Source of the DNA: Nocardioides stalactiti
GTDB taxonomy: Bacteria > Actinomycetota > Actinomycetes > Propionibacteriales > Nocardioidaceae
Assembly: GCF_014180715.1 (NCBI RefSeq)
Contig: NZ_JACEFC010000003.1
Coordinates: 16,569-80,568, forward strand
Direction: 5' to 3'
Length of the DNA stretch: 64,000 nucleotides
The translations under genes were made by a program, and so were the position numbers. This document shows, in pieces, positions 35,301-44,896 of the stretch. How positions within the stretch are numbered: position 1 is the first letter of the stretch; every line of letters begins with the position of its first letter. The notes beneath the pieces are model-generated. The model was not told where the DNA came from, searched no databases, and saw only the letters and a program-made list of their open reading frames with translations.

Positions 35301-36154
35301 CAGCTGCGCTAGCCGCTGGTCCAGGCGATCGCACCTATCACGCCCGAGCTCGCCGAGCAGATCCGCCCCGGTCTGTGGGACTCGCTGCCCGAGGCCGGCC
35401 GCCGCGCGATCCAGGCACGCGTGCTCAGCCAGGCGCCGAAGGTGGGCGAACGCCTGATGAAGGACATTCGCAGCGACCTCAGCCGCTACGTCGACGTCCA
35501 GTTCCTCGCGGTCACGACGCAGATTCGCAACGAGGACAAGCTCAACGACCTGCTGCGGTCGCTCAGCACCGACGCGACGGCGTTCGTGCGCCGCAGCGGC
35601 ATCTGCTTCGGGTTCGGCATCGGCCTGGTCGAGATGGTCCCGCGTTGGGCGTCTTCCACTAGCCGTGGATCATGCCGGCGATCGGCTTCGGCGTCGTCAG
35701 CGACAACATCGCGCTCAACATGCCCTTCCGGCCGCTCGAACCCACACGCTACCTCGGCTGTTCACCTTCCAGGGGAGCAGTGGCGACAAACTCGACTCCC
35801 CGATCGCTAAGGAGGTGAGCTCGGTGATCGATGCCCAGACGGGCCTCGCCACCCCACTGGTGTCGCTCGTGATCGGCAGCACCCGCTACCGCGAGATGAA
35901 GGAGACCGCTGCGCAGCTGGGGATCGACCGGCTGCCCGACACCCCGGCGACCCACAGAACTACACCATGAGAGCGTCATCGATCTCGAGGGCACAATCGT
36001 GGAGAAGGTGGGCCAGCTCGACAACGTCGAGTACGACTCGATCCTGCCGATGATCTCCGTCGGCGCCGTCCTCGGGGCCGGTCTTCAAGGAAGACGAGCA
36101 GTGGCGGCATCGTCGGCGGATCCAGGTCCAGGTCATTGAGCACTTCGGCCACTG
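35301..36154 (+). pseudogene. Frameshifted DUF445 (YheB-like) membrane-protein gene
   Basis: Successive frames carry pieces in the correct family order: LWDSLPEAGRRAI and RSGICFGFGIGLVEMV (up to about 35645), then IALNMPFRPLEPTRYLG (about 35700-35755), then TFQGSSGDKL to REMKETAAQLGI (35762-35925), then VIDLEGTIVEKV and VFKEDEQW near 35970-36100. At least three frame changes are needed and the N-terminus is lacking. The parent family is a two-helix membrane protein of unknown role. The gene cannot make the full product. Confidence 0.75.
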
Positions 36155-36190
36155 AGGTGTCCTACCTGTGCTCCGACCCTGGCAGTGGCC

Positions 36191-36721
36191 TCACACAGGC
36201 TTGAGGCCAGCGATCTTCCAGCCGTCGTCCTCCGGAGCCATGGTGACTTCGACCCGACTGCCTGAAACAGACTGCCTGCCGCGGGTCGTGGTGGTCTGGG
36301 TCAAGAACACCAGTACGACGACCCGGTCGCGGTCACCGCGCACGACTCCGGCAGCGGTGACTTCGGCCAAGGTGCTGATCTTCCGAGCTCGGGCCTCTGG
36401 TCTCACCACGTCCTCGAGAATGGTGCCGTAATCTTCGGCGAAGTCCCCGGTGGTCTGGGCCAACGCGTGCTCAAGGTCGTCGTCGAGCGTCGAGCTCTCG
36501 TAGCTCAGCAGCTCAGGAACCCGCTCTTCGGCCGAGCTGAGGGCTTCGCTTCGAGCGTCGGCGTCTGCCTCGGCCCGATGCGCTTGCATCCCCAGGAATG
36601 CGGCACCGCCCATCGATGCGACGAGCAAGCCAGCGGCCACGAACCGTCGTTTGCCAACCCATCGCGGCACCGCGGAGGCGGCGCCTCCGGGCATGTTCTC
36701 CTCGTCCGTGGCGTCGCTCAT
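36191..36721 (-). CDS. Mce-associated membrane protein
   Basis: 176 aa from ATG 36721 (ATGA overlap with the gene before). One transmembrane helix (RFVAAGLLVASMGGAAFLG, about 25-43) is followed by an Ala/Glu-rich helix and a small alpha-beta domain of the SnoaL/NTF2-like Mam type. Such proteins stabilise Mce complexes in actinobacteria. It is the last gene of the mce operon. Confidence 0.82.
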   Translation of the reverse strand: MSDATDEENMPGGAASAVPRWVGKRRFVAAGLLVASMGGAAFLGMQAHRAEADADARSEALSSAEERVPELLSYESSTLDDDLEHALAQTTGDFAEDYGTILEDVVRPEARARKISTLAEVTAAGVVRGDRDRVVVLVFLTQTTTTRGRQSVSGSRVEVTMAPEDDGWKIAGLKPV

Positions 36722-37209
36722 GCCACGAACTCCAATCCGGAAATCAGCCATCGACCGTCCATCTTCACGAGGTCCACCTTGAGCCGGTAGTTCCGAGGTT
36801 CGGCCTTGTCGGTGTCTTTGTTCTGCACCGTGCCAGAAGCAGCGACGATGACCGACGCCTTGTCGTCGGTCAGGGTGACAACACCGGTCGAGACTGCCTC
36901 CCCGGTTGCCTTGACCTTGCTGTCGGCGAGGACCTGCTGCAATCGCTTGATCTGACTCTCCAGTTCGGCATGGAAGTCACCGGTGGCGCCGTCGAGAAGT
37001 CGTTCGATGTCCTCGACGGCGGTCGAGCCGCTGATTCCGACGAGTTGCTCTACCTGGGTAACGGCAGCTGCCGAGGCCGCGCGCTCGTCTGCCTCATTGC
37101 TGCGCACTTCTCGCCATGACATCCCCCCCTCCACCGAGAAGGCCAGCAGCCCCAAGACGACCAAGCCGACGGCGATCGTTGTCCATGACGGGCGAACCGG
37201 CCGCTTCAT
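36718..37209 (-). CDS. Mce-associated membrane protein
   Basis: 163 aa from ATG 37209 (ATGA overlap with mceF). The layout is the same as in the following gene: one N-terminal transmembrane helix (TTIAVGLVVLGLLAFSV, about 9-25), then an extracytoplasmic domain ending GRWLISGLEFVA. The two are a divergent tandem pair, as in other mce operons. Confidence 0.82.
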   Translation of the reverse strand: MKRPVRPSWTTIAVGLVVLGLLAFSVEGGMSWREVRSNEADERAASAAAVTQVEQLVGISGSTAVEDIERLLDGATGDFHAELESQIKRLQQVLADSKVKATGEAVSTGVVTLTDDKASVIVAASGTVQNKDTDKAEPRNYRLKVDLVKMDGRWLISGLEFVA

Positions 37210-38558
37210 CGCGCCGCCAGTGGCGCTAGGACCAGGATTTTCCACAGATCGCCCTCGTCATAGTCGCTGGCGTCAGCAGAAGGGTCCACGGATCCGTCCT
37301 CGTTGCCCACGGCTAGGTCGTAGGCCACCGTCCCACTGGAATCGGGCCACACTCCCCCACGGAAGCTGAGACCGCACGAGCTCGGCAGCGGGCCGCGAGC
37401 CGGCGACTGCGGGCACGGCAGGTTGCGCGCCCCGCGCACCGCCGTCGAGTCCGCCGGCGCGATCTCGCAGTGCGCCAACCTATTGACGTCGCGGGTCGTG
37501 GCGACGGACGGGCTGCGGCGCTGCTCGGGAGACAAGTATCCGCTCTGGCAGGTCGGCGGATCGTTCAGAGCCGCGCGAAGGTCGAGCTGAACGTCACCCA
37601 AGCCGGCTCGCGGGTTGACCGCTGACTGCAGTCGTGCGACGAGCGAGGGATAGAGCACCAGGATCTGCCGGACGTTTGGTAGATAGGCGTTCAAGACCTG
37701 TGCGTTGGTCGTGAGGTTGGCCAGCATCATCGGCAGCACCGGCTGCAGGTCAGCGACCGTTGCCGTCGCCGCGTCGAGTCCGCCCGGAGCGTTTCGCAGG
37801 AACTCCCTCAAGTCCGCGCTGTCGCTCGCGGAGAGCGTGGCGGTGACGTCGTTGAGGGAGTCGGCATAGGACCTGGTCCGCGGGCCGACCGCCACCTGTG
37901 TGTTGAGGACGGGTTGGAGGGAGGCGATTAGCGACGTCGTCGCATCGATCTGGGTCTGCGCCTCCGTTAACAGCTTCCCCGACGAGTCGATCAACTCCCG
38001 GAGCTCGGGGCCGCTCCCCCCAAGCCCCTCGTTGACCTGGTCGAGGACGGCCTTCGTCTCCTTGCGAGGAACCGACTCAAGCAGCCGGTTGACCGAGTCG
38101 AGGACCGGTGTGATCTGCGGCATCGCGATCGCCCGCTCCTGCGGGATCGCCGCTCCGTCCGAAAGTAGGCCGCCACCGTCGGCGGCGCCGCCGTCGCCGG
38201 CAGGGACGCTCTCGGAATCGACGAGGTCGACGTACTGCTCACCGATGGCCGAGGTGCTGTGCAACTCGGCCGACACGTCTGCCGGAATGTCTGTCCCGTT
38301 GTCGATCCGGAGAGTGGCGACAGCACCCTCGGCGGTGACGTCGAGGTTGGACACGACACCTACCTCGACCCCGCGGTACGTCACGGCAGCTCGAGGATAG
38401 AGACCGCTGGCGTCCTTGAAGTCGACGGTCACGTCGTAGACACCGATGCCGACCATCGCTGGCACACGTGCGTAGTGGATGAAGGCAAGCCCGAGTGCCG
38501 CCACGGAAACAACGGCGAAGATTCTCAGCTGGCGCTTGATCAGAGGAGTGAGCAACAT
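37206..38558 (-). CDS. mceF: MceF-like substrate-binding component
   Basis: 450 aa from ATG 38558. One transmembrane helix (about 10-27) precedes the MCE domain (YDVTVDFKDASGLYPRAAVTYRGVEVG). A long helical region follows, then a Cys/Pro-rich tail. Position as the sixth mce gene supports the F assignment. MceA-F are thought to form a hexameric tunnel that carries lipids through the envelope to the YrbE permease. Confidence 0.88.
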   Translation of the reverse strand: MLLTPLIKRQLRIFAVVSVAALGLAFIHYARVPAMVGIGVYDVTVDFKDASGLYPRAAVTYRGVEVGVVSNLDVTAEGAVATLRIDNGTDIPADVSAELHSTSAIGEQYVDLVDSESVPAGDGGAADGGGLLSDGAAIPQERAIAMPQITPVLDSVNRLLESVPRKETKAVLDQVNEGLGGSGPELRELIDSSGKLLTEAQTQIDATTSLIASLQPVLNTQVAVGPRTRSYADSLNDVTATLSASDSADLREFLRNAPGGLDAATATVADLQPVLPMMLANLTTNAQVLNAYLPNVRQILVLYPSLVARLQSAVNPRAGLGDVQLDLRAALNDPPTCQSGYLSPEQRRSPSVATTRDVNRLAHCEIAPADSTAVRGARNLPCPQSPARGPLPSSCGLSFRGGVWPDSSGTVAYDLAVGNEDGSVDPSADASDYDEGDLWKILVLAPLAAR

Positions 38559-38568
38559 CCGGGTAGTC

Positions 38569-39759
38569 CTAACAGAGTCCGAGGAGCTGGAGCATGCACG
38601 CGTCGTCCGGCTCGTCGGGCGCGGGAGCAGTGGGGTCTTCGCCACCGGTGTCGTCACCCCGCCCAGTCGGCTGATCCTCCGGATCGACCACCAACGGATC
38701 CTCGAGCGGATCCCCTGCCTGCAAGGCGGGTGGGATACCTCCTAGCCAGACGTCTGCGAGACCCGTGGCGCCGAGGTCCAGGGTGGCGAAGAGGTTCGCG
38801 TAGTCACCGCGGAGGATTTCCGTGGTCGTCATGGCCGGGAATGGAATGGTGATCGCGATCTTCAGGGCCTCCGGCAGAGATTCGCTCACCTTTCCGATGT
38901 TGGTCAGGATCGGCCCGAGCGAGTCGAGGTTGGCAAGCAATGCAGGCTCGCTCGCCTGGATCACCCGCACGGCGCGATCCCCAGCGAGGCCGGCGCGCGT
39001 CAGCGCTTCCACCAACCGCGCTCTCTCGTCCTCCAGCACCTTCAGACCTGGGGCGATCCGATCGATGGCGGTGGCGATCGAATGCCGATCGTCGCGCAGG
39101 CCCGCGCTCAGGTCGTTGAGGGACTCCAGCGCCGACACGATCTCGCCGCGATTGGCGTCGAGCACCGCGAGAAGGTCGTTCGCCCCCCGGATGAGGCCCC
39201 TGGTGTCGGGAACCTTGTCGCGCAGCGCGGTGGACAGCTCTCCTGTGATGGTGCTGATCTGTGAGAGCCCACCATTGTTCAGCAGGAGGGCGACCGCGCC
39301 CAGGACCTGCTCCGTGGCGGGATACGTCCCCGTCTGCTCCACTCCGATCACGTCGCCATCGGACAGCGCTTCCCGGTTGGCGAAGGCGCGCGACTCCGCC
39401 GCCGACGATACTTCGACGTACTGGGCGCCGAGCAGGGTCTTCTGTCCGATGGAGAACACTGCGTCGACGGGCAGGCGAACACTGTCGAGCAGGTGGAGGT
39501 GGACGACCGCCTCCCATCCGTCGACCTCGATCGCGCCGACAGTGCCGATCACCACGTTGTCCTTCTGCACCGTGGAGTTGGGGACCAGGTTCTCGATCTG
39601 GTCGAAGTGCACCTCGATCGTGTAGCCGTCGTCCCCGACAGCCACCTGGCCCGGGAGCGTGTTGTCGTTCGGCTGGATCGCGCATGCAGATCCGAGGACG
39701 GTCACCATGGACCACACGGCGATCCAGCGGCATCCCTTCATCACCAGATCCGTCCTCAT
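38569..39759 (-). CDS. mceE: MceE-like lipoprotein component
   Basis: 396 aa from ATG 39759, overlapping the mceD stop by one base. The N-terminus has a signal-like segment ending VLGSAC, a plausible though imperfect lipobox with Cys near 25, as expected for the lipoprotein member MceE. An MCE domain (YTIEVHFDQIENLVPNSTV) and a helical domain follow. The tail is Asp/Pro-rich and ends with LLGLC. Confidence 0.87.
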   Translation of the reverse strand: MRTDLVMKGCRWIAVWSMVTVLGSACAIQPNDNTLPGQVAVGDDGYTIEVHFDQIENLVPNSTVQKDNVVIGTVGAIEVDGWEAVVHLHLLDSVRLPVDAVFSIGQKTLLGAQYVEVSSAAESRAFANREALSDGDVIGVEQTGTYPATEQVLGAVALLLNNGGLSQISTITGELSTALRDKVPDTRGLIRGANDLLAVLDANRGEIVSALESLNDLSAGLRDDRHSIATAIDRIAPGLKVLEDERARLVEALTRAGLAGDRAVRVIQASEPALLANLDSLGPILTNIGKVSESLPEALKIAITIPFPAMTTTEILRGDYANLFATLDLGATGLADVWLGGIPPALQAGDPLEDPLVVDPEDQPTGRGDDTGGEDPTAPAPDEPDDACMLQLLGLC

Positions 39760-40844
39760 CACGAGGTTCCCCCGACTCCAGTGACACCGAGCAGGCCGAG
39801 CAGCGGCTGCAGCGCGGTGGTGCACTGCTCACTGGTTCCGCCCGCCCCGAGGATCGCGCCGCAGACCAGCTCTGCGACGTTGTCTAGGCCGGACAACGTC
39901 GCACGGCCGGTGATGGCCTGGTCCTGGACGGTGTTGCTCAGCCCGATGATGGGGAAGGGCGCGACGTGAAGGATCCCCGCGAGTTCGTTGGACCGATCGG
40001 CCAAGGTTGCGGCGAGCACGTTGAGGTCGGTGACCGCGTTCCGGATCCGCCCGCGATGCCGATCGAAGTAGTCTTCGACGACATTCAGGACCGACGCGAG
40101 GTCTCGTAGAGCGCCGCCGAGATCGGAGCGGTTGGCGGCCAGGACACCGCTGACGTCGTCGAGCTCGGACGTGAAGCCACGCAAGGCCGCATCGTTCAGC
40201 GCGAGGTTCTTCGTGAAGCTGTTCAGATTCTCGATCGTGCTGAACAGGTCGGATCGACCGTCTGAAAGGGCAGTTGCGGCGTCTTGGAGCTCGGTGATGG
40301 CTCGGCGCAGGTCGATGGACCTGCCGTTGTCCAGCCCTCGCTGGATCGCGACGATGGCGTCGGCGAGCGGGCCCCGCCTCGCGCCCCGCTGCGGCCCGAG
40401 TGTCGTTGCGAGATCGGTCAGCTGTTGTTTCACGTCATCGAAGGTCACCGGCACTGCGGTCCTGCCGAGCTCGATGGTGGCGCCGTCCTTCAGCTTCGGC
40501 CCACCGGTGTAGACAGGCTCGAACTGCACGAACCGACCACTCACCAGGCTCGGCGAGACGATGGCGGCGCGCGCGTCTGCCGGGAGCGGTTGGTCGGAGT
40601 CGACCGTCATCGTCACGTAGACGCCCTCGGACTTGTTCTCGATAGCGGTGATCTCACCGACGCTGACCCCCAGCACCTTCACCTCGTCACCGACGTTCAG
40701 GCCTTCGGCACTGGAGAAGTAGGCGTGAACCGTGGTTGCACTCGCATCCCGATTCCACGCGAGGGCGCCGAGGATCACCGCGGCAACGACCACCAGGGTG
40801 ACGACGCGGCGCACGCTCAGGAACTGACCTCGGAAGAAGTTCAT
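39759..40844 (-). CDS. mceD: MceD-like substrate-binding component
   Basis: 361 aa. One transmembrane helix (VVTLVVVAAVILGALAW, about 14-30) is followed by the MCE domain (VHAYFSSAEGLNVGDEVKVLGVSVG) and a long coiled helical domain. It is coupled to mceC by ATGA. Assigned D by order in the operon. Confidence 0.87.
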   Translation of the reverse strand: MNFFRGQFLSVRRVVTLVVVAAVILGALAWNRDASATTVHAYFSSAEGLNVGDEVKVLGVSVGEITAIENKSEGVYVTMTVDSDQPLPADARAAIVSPSLVSGRFVQFEPVYTGGPKLKDGATIELGRTAVPVTFDDVKQQLTDLATTLGPQRGARRGPLADAIVAIQRGLDNGRSIDLRRAITELQDAATALSDGRSDLFSTIENLNSFTKNLALNDAALRGFTSELDDVSGVLAANRSDLGGALRDLASVLNVVEDYFDRHRGRIRNAVTDLNVLAATLADRSNELAGILHVAPFPIIGLSNTVQDQAITGRATLSGLDNVAELVCGAILGAGGTSEQCTTALQPLLGLLGVTGVGGTS

Positions 40845-41833
40845 CGCATGACCCCGGACAGGATGGGTGCCAATGTGGTCGGCGACGTGAGGTTCTGGAT
40901 ATAGGCATCAAACCATGGTCCGGTTGCGACGGCCTCGTTGAATCCGGTGGCGTAGCCCAGCAGGCCGGTGATGGTCGCTTTGAGGTTCACCCGGTTGCGA
41001 TTGAGAGTCGCGACCACTCCATCCAGCTCGTCGAGCGCCGGACCCAGCACGTCGTCGGTGTCCTCGAGCAGAACGCGAAGCTGCTGCGACAGCTCGCGAG
41101 CGCCAGCAAGAAGACTGATCACGACCTGTTGGCGCCGGTCGAGCTCGGCGAGCAGCGAGCGACCGGCCCCGAGCAGCGCTGCAATCTGTCGGTCACGACT
41201 GGCGAGGACTGCTGTGACATCGCTCGCGCGAGCAACCAGTGAACGCAGCTCTTCGTCATTCGACGAGACCGCCTGCGACAACGAGCTGATGCCGTCCAGC
41301 GCAGGGCCAAGGTCCGGGCTGGCAGCTCTGAGGCTGTTCGACGCCTGCTCGAGCGCGGCCGCAAGTTGTTGCTTGTCGATCTCGGCGGTGGTCTCTGTGA
41401 GCTGGTTGAGGGCGCTGGTGAGGTTGTACGGCGCGGACGTGCGATCCACGGGGATGGTGTCGCCGGCTTCCAGGACGCCTGAACCGCGCGACTCGAGTTC
41501 CACCGCAGCTCGGCCGAGCAGGGTGACGGTGATGATCTGCGCTTCGGTGCGCTCGCCGAGCTTGATGGAGTCGTCGGTGATGACCAGGTCGGCGACAACG
41601 TGATCGACTTCGATGGCAACGTTGCGCACCTTGCCTACCTCGGCGCCGGAGATCAGCACCGAGTCGCCTTCCTTCAAGCCCCCGGCCTCGGCGAACTCCA
41701 CGCTGATGACACCTCGATTTCCAACGAGCGGCAGGGAGTTGAAGTTCATCGCCGCAAGGACGACCAGCACCAGCGCCAAGGTGCCGACGAGGCCGCGCAG
41801 CGCAAGGCGATCAGGACTCAGATTCCGGCTCAT
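40841..41833 (-). CDS. mceC: MceC-like substrate-binding component
   Basis: 330 aa from ATG 41833 (ATGA overlap with mceB). The transmembrane helix is LALRGLVGTLALVLVVLAA (about 10-28). The MCE domain contains ISVEFAEAGGLKEGDSVLISGAEVG. The helical domain ends with YIQNLTSPTTLAPILSGVMR. It lacks the longer Pro-rich tail of some C proteins. Confidence 0.87.
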   Translation of the reverse strand: MSRNLSPDRLALRGLVGTLALVLVVLAAMNFNSLPLVGNRGVISVEFAEAGGLKEGDSVLISGAEVGKVRNVAIEVDHVVADLVITDDSIKLGERTEAQIITVTLLGRAAVELESRGSGVLEAGDTIPVDRTSAPYNLTSALNQLTETTAEIDKQQLAAALEQASNSLRAASPDLGPALDGISSLSQAVSSNDEELRSLVARASDVTAVLASRDRQIAALLGAGRSLLAELDRRQQVVISLLAGARELSQQLRVLLEDTDDVLGPALDELDGVVATLNRNRVNLKATITGLLGYATGFNEAVATGPWFDAYIQNLTSPTTLAPILSGVMR

Positions 41834-42876
41834 CGCTTGCACCTCGGCGCGTCGGAATAGATCCACGGGGTAAGTAGTGCCTGGTTGTCCGTGATCCCGG
41901 TCTCGACGCGGACGCCGCAGAGGAAGAAGTTGAAGAAGTTGCCATAAGAGGCGGTGTTCTGGAGTTTGCGGTAGTGGACGGGGAGCTTCTTCAGCACGGT
42001 CTCGAGGGTTGAGGAGTTGAGGTTGATGCCTCGCGCGGTCGTCCGCAAGGCTTGGAGATCGGACCGTAGGTCGCCCCGCACGCGAGCGACGAGGGTCGAG
42101 GTCCGATCGGCGAAGCCGGTGAGCCGGGCTGCGGCGTCGAGGATCTGAGTGTCCTGCTTGTCGAGACCTGCGAGAAGCGCAGCGAGCCTGTCGATCAACA
42201 GTCCCACTGTGTCCTTTCGTGCGTCGAGCGTGCCAAGGACACTGTTGAGGTTGCCGATCACCTGCCCGATCAACACCTCCCGGTCACCGATGGCGGTGGT
42301 GAAGGAAGCGACGTGGTCCACGAGGTTTGCGACCGAAGACTCCTGGCCCTGGAGCACCTGGACGAGCTGACCGGACAGCTCGTTGACCTGGCTGGGGTTG
42401 AGCCCGGCGAAGAGTGGCTTGAAGCCGTTGAGCAGGGTGTCGAGGTCGAGCGCCGACTCCGTGTGCTCGGCCGGAATGGTGCCGCCAACCGGTAACGACT
42501 CACTCCTGGACGATGGGTCGTCGCTGCTGCGGGAAAGCTGGAGAATGCGGTCGCCGATAAGGTTCCGGTACTGGATTGTCGCATTGGTGTCGGTCGTGAG
42601 CTGGTGGCTGCTGCCGACTTCAAAGGTCACCATGACGGTGTTATCCGACCGGACATCGATTTCGGTGACCTTGCCGACGTCGACTCCTGCGATGCGGACT
42701 TCGTCTCCCACGGTCAGCCCGGAGACATCGTTGAACACCGCCCGATAGGTGTCGCGTTCGCCGGGACGTATTTCCCCTGTCACTAGCGCGACCCACACAG
42801 TGAACAGAGTGGCGACCGTGAGGAACACCCCGAACTTGACGAGGTCTCGACGCTCTTGATGCTTTTGCCTGCTCAT
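41830..42876 (-). CDS. mceB: MceB-like substrate-binding component
   Basis: 348 aa. A transmembrane helix (LVKFGVFLTVATLFTVWVAL, about 12-31) and the MCE domain (YRAVFNDVSGLTVGDEVRIAGVDVG) are clear. The C-terminal domain ends with the family-typical YGNFFNFFLCGVRV segment. It overlaps mceA by ATGA. Confidence 0.9.
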   Translation of the reverse strand: MSRQKHQERRDLVKFGVFLTVATLFTVWVALVTGEIRPGERDTYRAVFNDVSGLTVGDEVRIAGVDVGKVTEIDVRSDNTVMVTFEVGSSHQLTTDTNATIQYRNLIGDRILQLSRSSDDPSSRSESLPVGGTIPAEHTESALDLDTLLNGFKPLFAGLNPSQVNELSGQLVQVLQGQESSVANLVDHVASFTTAIGDREVLIGQVIGNLNSVLGTLDARKDTVGLLIDRLAALLAGLDKQDTQILDAAARLTGFADRTSTLVARVRGDLRSDLQALRTTARGINLNSSTLETVLKKLPVHYRKLQNTASYGNFFNFFLCGVRVETGITDNQALLTPWIYSDAPRCKR

Positions 42877-44063
42877 TGCAGCTGAGTTCCTCCTCTGATC
42901 AGGCCGAGCAGGGTGTCCAGGACTGCCTGGTCCGGCGTGGGCTGAGGACCGACGTACGGGTTCGCGCCTGCCTGGAAGGCTGGCGGTGGCTGTTGCGCTT
43001 CAGTCTCGGTGACGTACGGAAGCCCGTAGCACGCCGGCCCGCGGTCGTCGCCCACCTCGGGCAGGTTCTCGGTGTACGTGTAGGGATCGCGTCCCGGGAC
43101 GACGCGCGTGATGGTGGTGATGCCAGGATGTGTGCCGCCCACCGCATCTTCGGCGAGCTTGTTCGCCGAGGCCAGGCCGAGGACGATGCACGGCAGCTCC
43201 GGCGAGTAGCGGTCAAGGACGCGCGTGACCGGTGCGAGCAACCGCAGGCTGGTGACCAGTCCCTTCTCCGAGTTGCGTAGCAGGGTGTCGGCCTCGTCGC
43301 TGAAGCCCACCAGGCTCCGCTCGAGCGCCCGGAGGGAGGCCTGTTGTCGCACGAGCGTGAGGGACACGGTGCCTGCCTGGCTCAGCGTGGCAACCAGGTC
43401 CGGCCGCGCCAAAGCGTAGACGTCAGCGACGTCGTCGGCGACCTGGAGGTCGGCACTCAGCGTCCGGAGGGACGGGTTGAAGGACCGCAGGTATGCGTCG
43501 GTCTGAGAGATCAGGTCGCCGATGAGCTGACCACGCTCATCGATCGCGACCGCGACGGCGGTGAGTGCAGCGTTCACCTCTGCTGGCCTGGCCACGTCGA
43601 GAACCTTCGTCAGGTTCGTGAAGGCTTCATCCACTTCCACCGTCACCCGGTCCGCCGTGATGACGGCGCCGGGTTCGATGCTCTCTGCCCCCTCGGCGGT
43701 CTCCGACGGTGTCAGCTGGACGTACTTCGCACCGAAGGCGGTCGGTGGCACAATCTGCGCGGTCACGTCGGCCGGCACCAGCTCGAGCTCGTCTGGATCG
43801 ATCTCCAGGGTGACCATCACTCGGTCGCCGTCGATGTCGACCGCCCCGACCGAACCGATCTCGACGCCGTGCAACTTGACCGGTGACCCCGAAGCGAGCG
43901 TGAGACCTGCCCGGTCGGACTCGACCGTCAGCTCCACTGAGTCCTTGAAGTCACCCCGGTACTTCGCGATCGTCCCGACGATGAGAAGTGCGATGAGCAC
44001 CAGGAAGACCATTCCGTAGCTGACCTTGCGATCGATCCCGAGCCGTGTCGATGTCGTCCTCAT
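42873..44063 (-). CDS. mceA: MceA-like substrate-binding component
   Basis: 396 aa from ATG 44063, 7 nt after yrbEB. A transmembrane helix (YGMVFLVLIALLIVGTIA) leads the MCE domain (LTVESDRAGLTLASGSPVKLHG). The tail is Pro/Gln-rich (QPPPAFQAGANPYVGPQPTP). It is the first Mce protein after the permeases, as in other actinobacterial mce operons. Confidence 0.9.
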   Translation of the reverse strand: MRTTSTRLGIDRKVSYGMVFLVLIALLIVGTIAKYRGDFKDSVELTVESDRAGLTLASGSPVKLHGVEIGSVGAVDIDGDRVMVTLEIDPDELELVPADVTAQIVPPTAFGAKYVQLTPSETAEGAESIEPGAVITADRVTVEVDEAFTNLTKVLDVARPAEVNAALTAVAVAIDERGQLIGDLISQTDAYLRSFNPSLRTLSADLQVADDVADVYALARPDLVATLSQAGTVSLTLVRQQASLRALERSLVGFSDEADTLLRNSEKGLVTSLRLLAPVTRVLDRYSPELPCIVLGLASANKLAEDAVGGTHPGITTITRVVPGRDPYTYTENLPEVGDDRGPACYGLPYVTETEAQQPPPAFQAGANPYVGPQPTPDQAVLDTLLGLIRGGTQLQ

Positions 44064-44070
44064 GCTGTCT

Positions 44071-44895
44071 TCACCCCGCGATGTGGACAGACGGGCCACC
44101 CCAGACGGCGATGGCGAAGATCAGGTCGATGAACATGGTGCAGATCAGGGCAGAGCGCACCGCCTTGCCGACGGCCTGGCCAACTCCTGCTGGCCCACCC
44201 GAGGCGCGAAATCCGTGGTAGCAGCAGATCGACACGATGGCCAAAGCCATCAGGACCACCTTGACCATCGCCAGAAAGAGGTCCCCGGGGATGAGGAAGG
44301 TGTCGAAGTAGTGCATGTAGGTTCCGGGAGCCTGGTCGTAGCCGACGGTGACCACCAGGTATGTCGCGAGCCAGCACATCATCAGTGCGATCGCGAAAAG
44401 GGGGACGACGGCGATCAGCCCAGCGATGATGCGCGTGGTGACGAGGTAGGGAACCGGGTGCACCGCCATCACCTCGAGGGCATCGATCTCCTCGCTGACG
44501 CGCATTGCGCCGATCTGCGCGGTGAATCCAGCTCCGACGGTTGCCGTGAGCGCAATGCCAGCGATGATGGGCGCTACCTCGCGAGTGTTGAAGTAGGCCG
44601 AGAAGAAGCCGGAGAGCGTGGAGACGCCGATATTGTCGAAGGACGTGTAGGCCTGCAGGCCCACCTCGATGCCCGACGCCGCCGTCAGAAAGCCGATCAC
44701 GAGAACGGTTCCGCCGATGAGGGCCAAGGCACCCGAACCGAGCGAGACTTCAGCCAGCAGCCGGACGACTTCCTTGGGGTAGTGCTTGAGCACCCGGGGG
44801 ATGTGTGCATACGCGGCGCCGTGGAAGCTGAGCTGGTCGCCGAGATTGCGAAGCGAGGTCGTCGGCTTGGCCAGGTACTGGGTGATCTGGGACAT
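44071..44895 (-). CDS. yrbEB: YrbEB/MlaE-family permease
   Basis: 274 aa with five to six hydrophobic helices. The conserved cytoplasmic EQIDALEVM-type motif appears as SEEIDALEVMAVHPVPYLV. With YrbEA it forms the inner-membrane channel of the Mce importer, powered by an MceG ATPase usually encoded elsewhere (none in this window). Only one base separates it from yrbEA. Confidence 0.92.
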   Translation of the reverse strand: MSQITQYLAKPTTSLRNLGDQLSFHGAAYAHIPRVLKHYPKEVVRLLAEVSLGSGALALIGGTVLVIGFLTAASGIEVGLQAYTSFDNIGVSTLSGFFSAYFNTREVAPIIAGIALTATVGAGFTAQIGAMRVSEEIDALEVMAVHPVPYLVTTRIIAGLIAVVPLFAIALMMCWLATYLVVTVGYDQAPGTYMHYFDTFLIPGDLFLAMVKVVLMALAIVSICCYHGFRASGGPAGVGQAVGKAVRSALICTMFIDLIFAIAVWGGPSVHIAG

Positions 44896-44896
44896 C

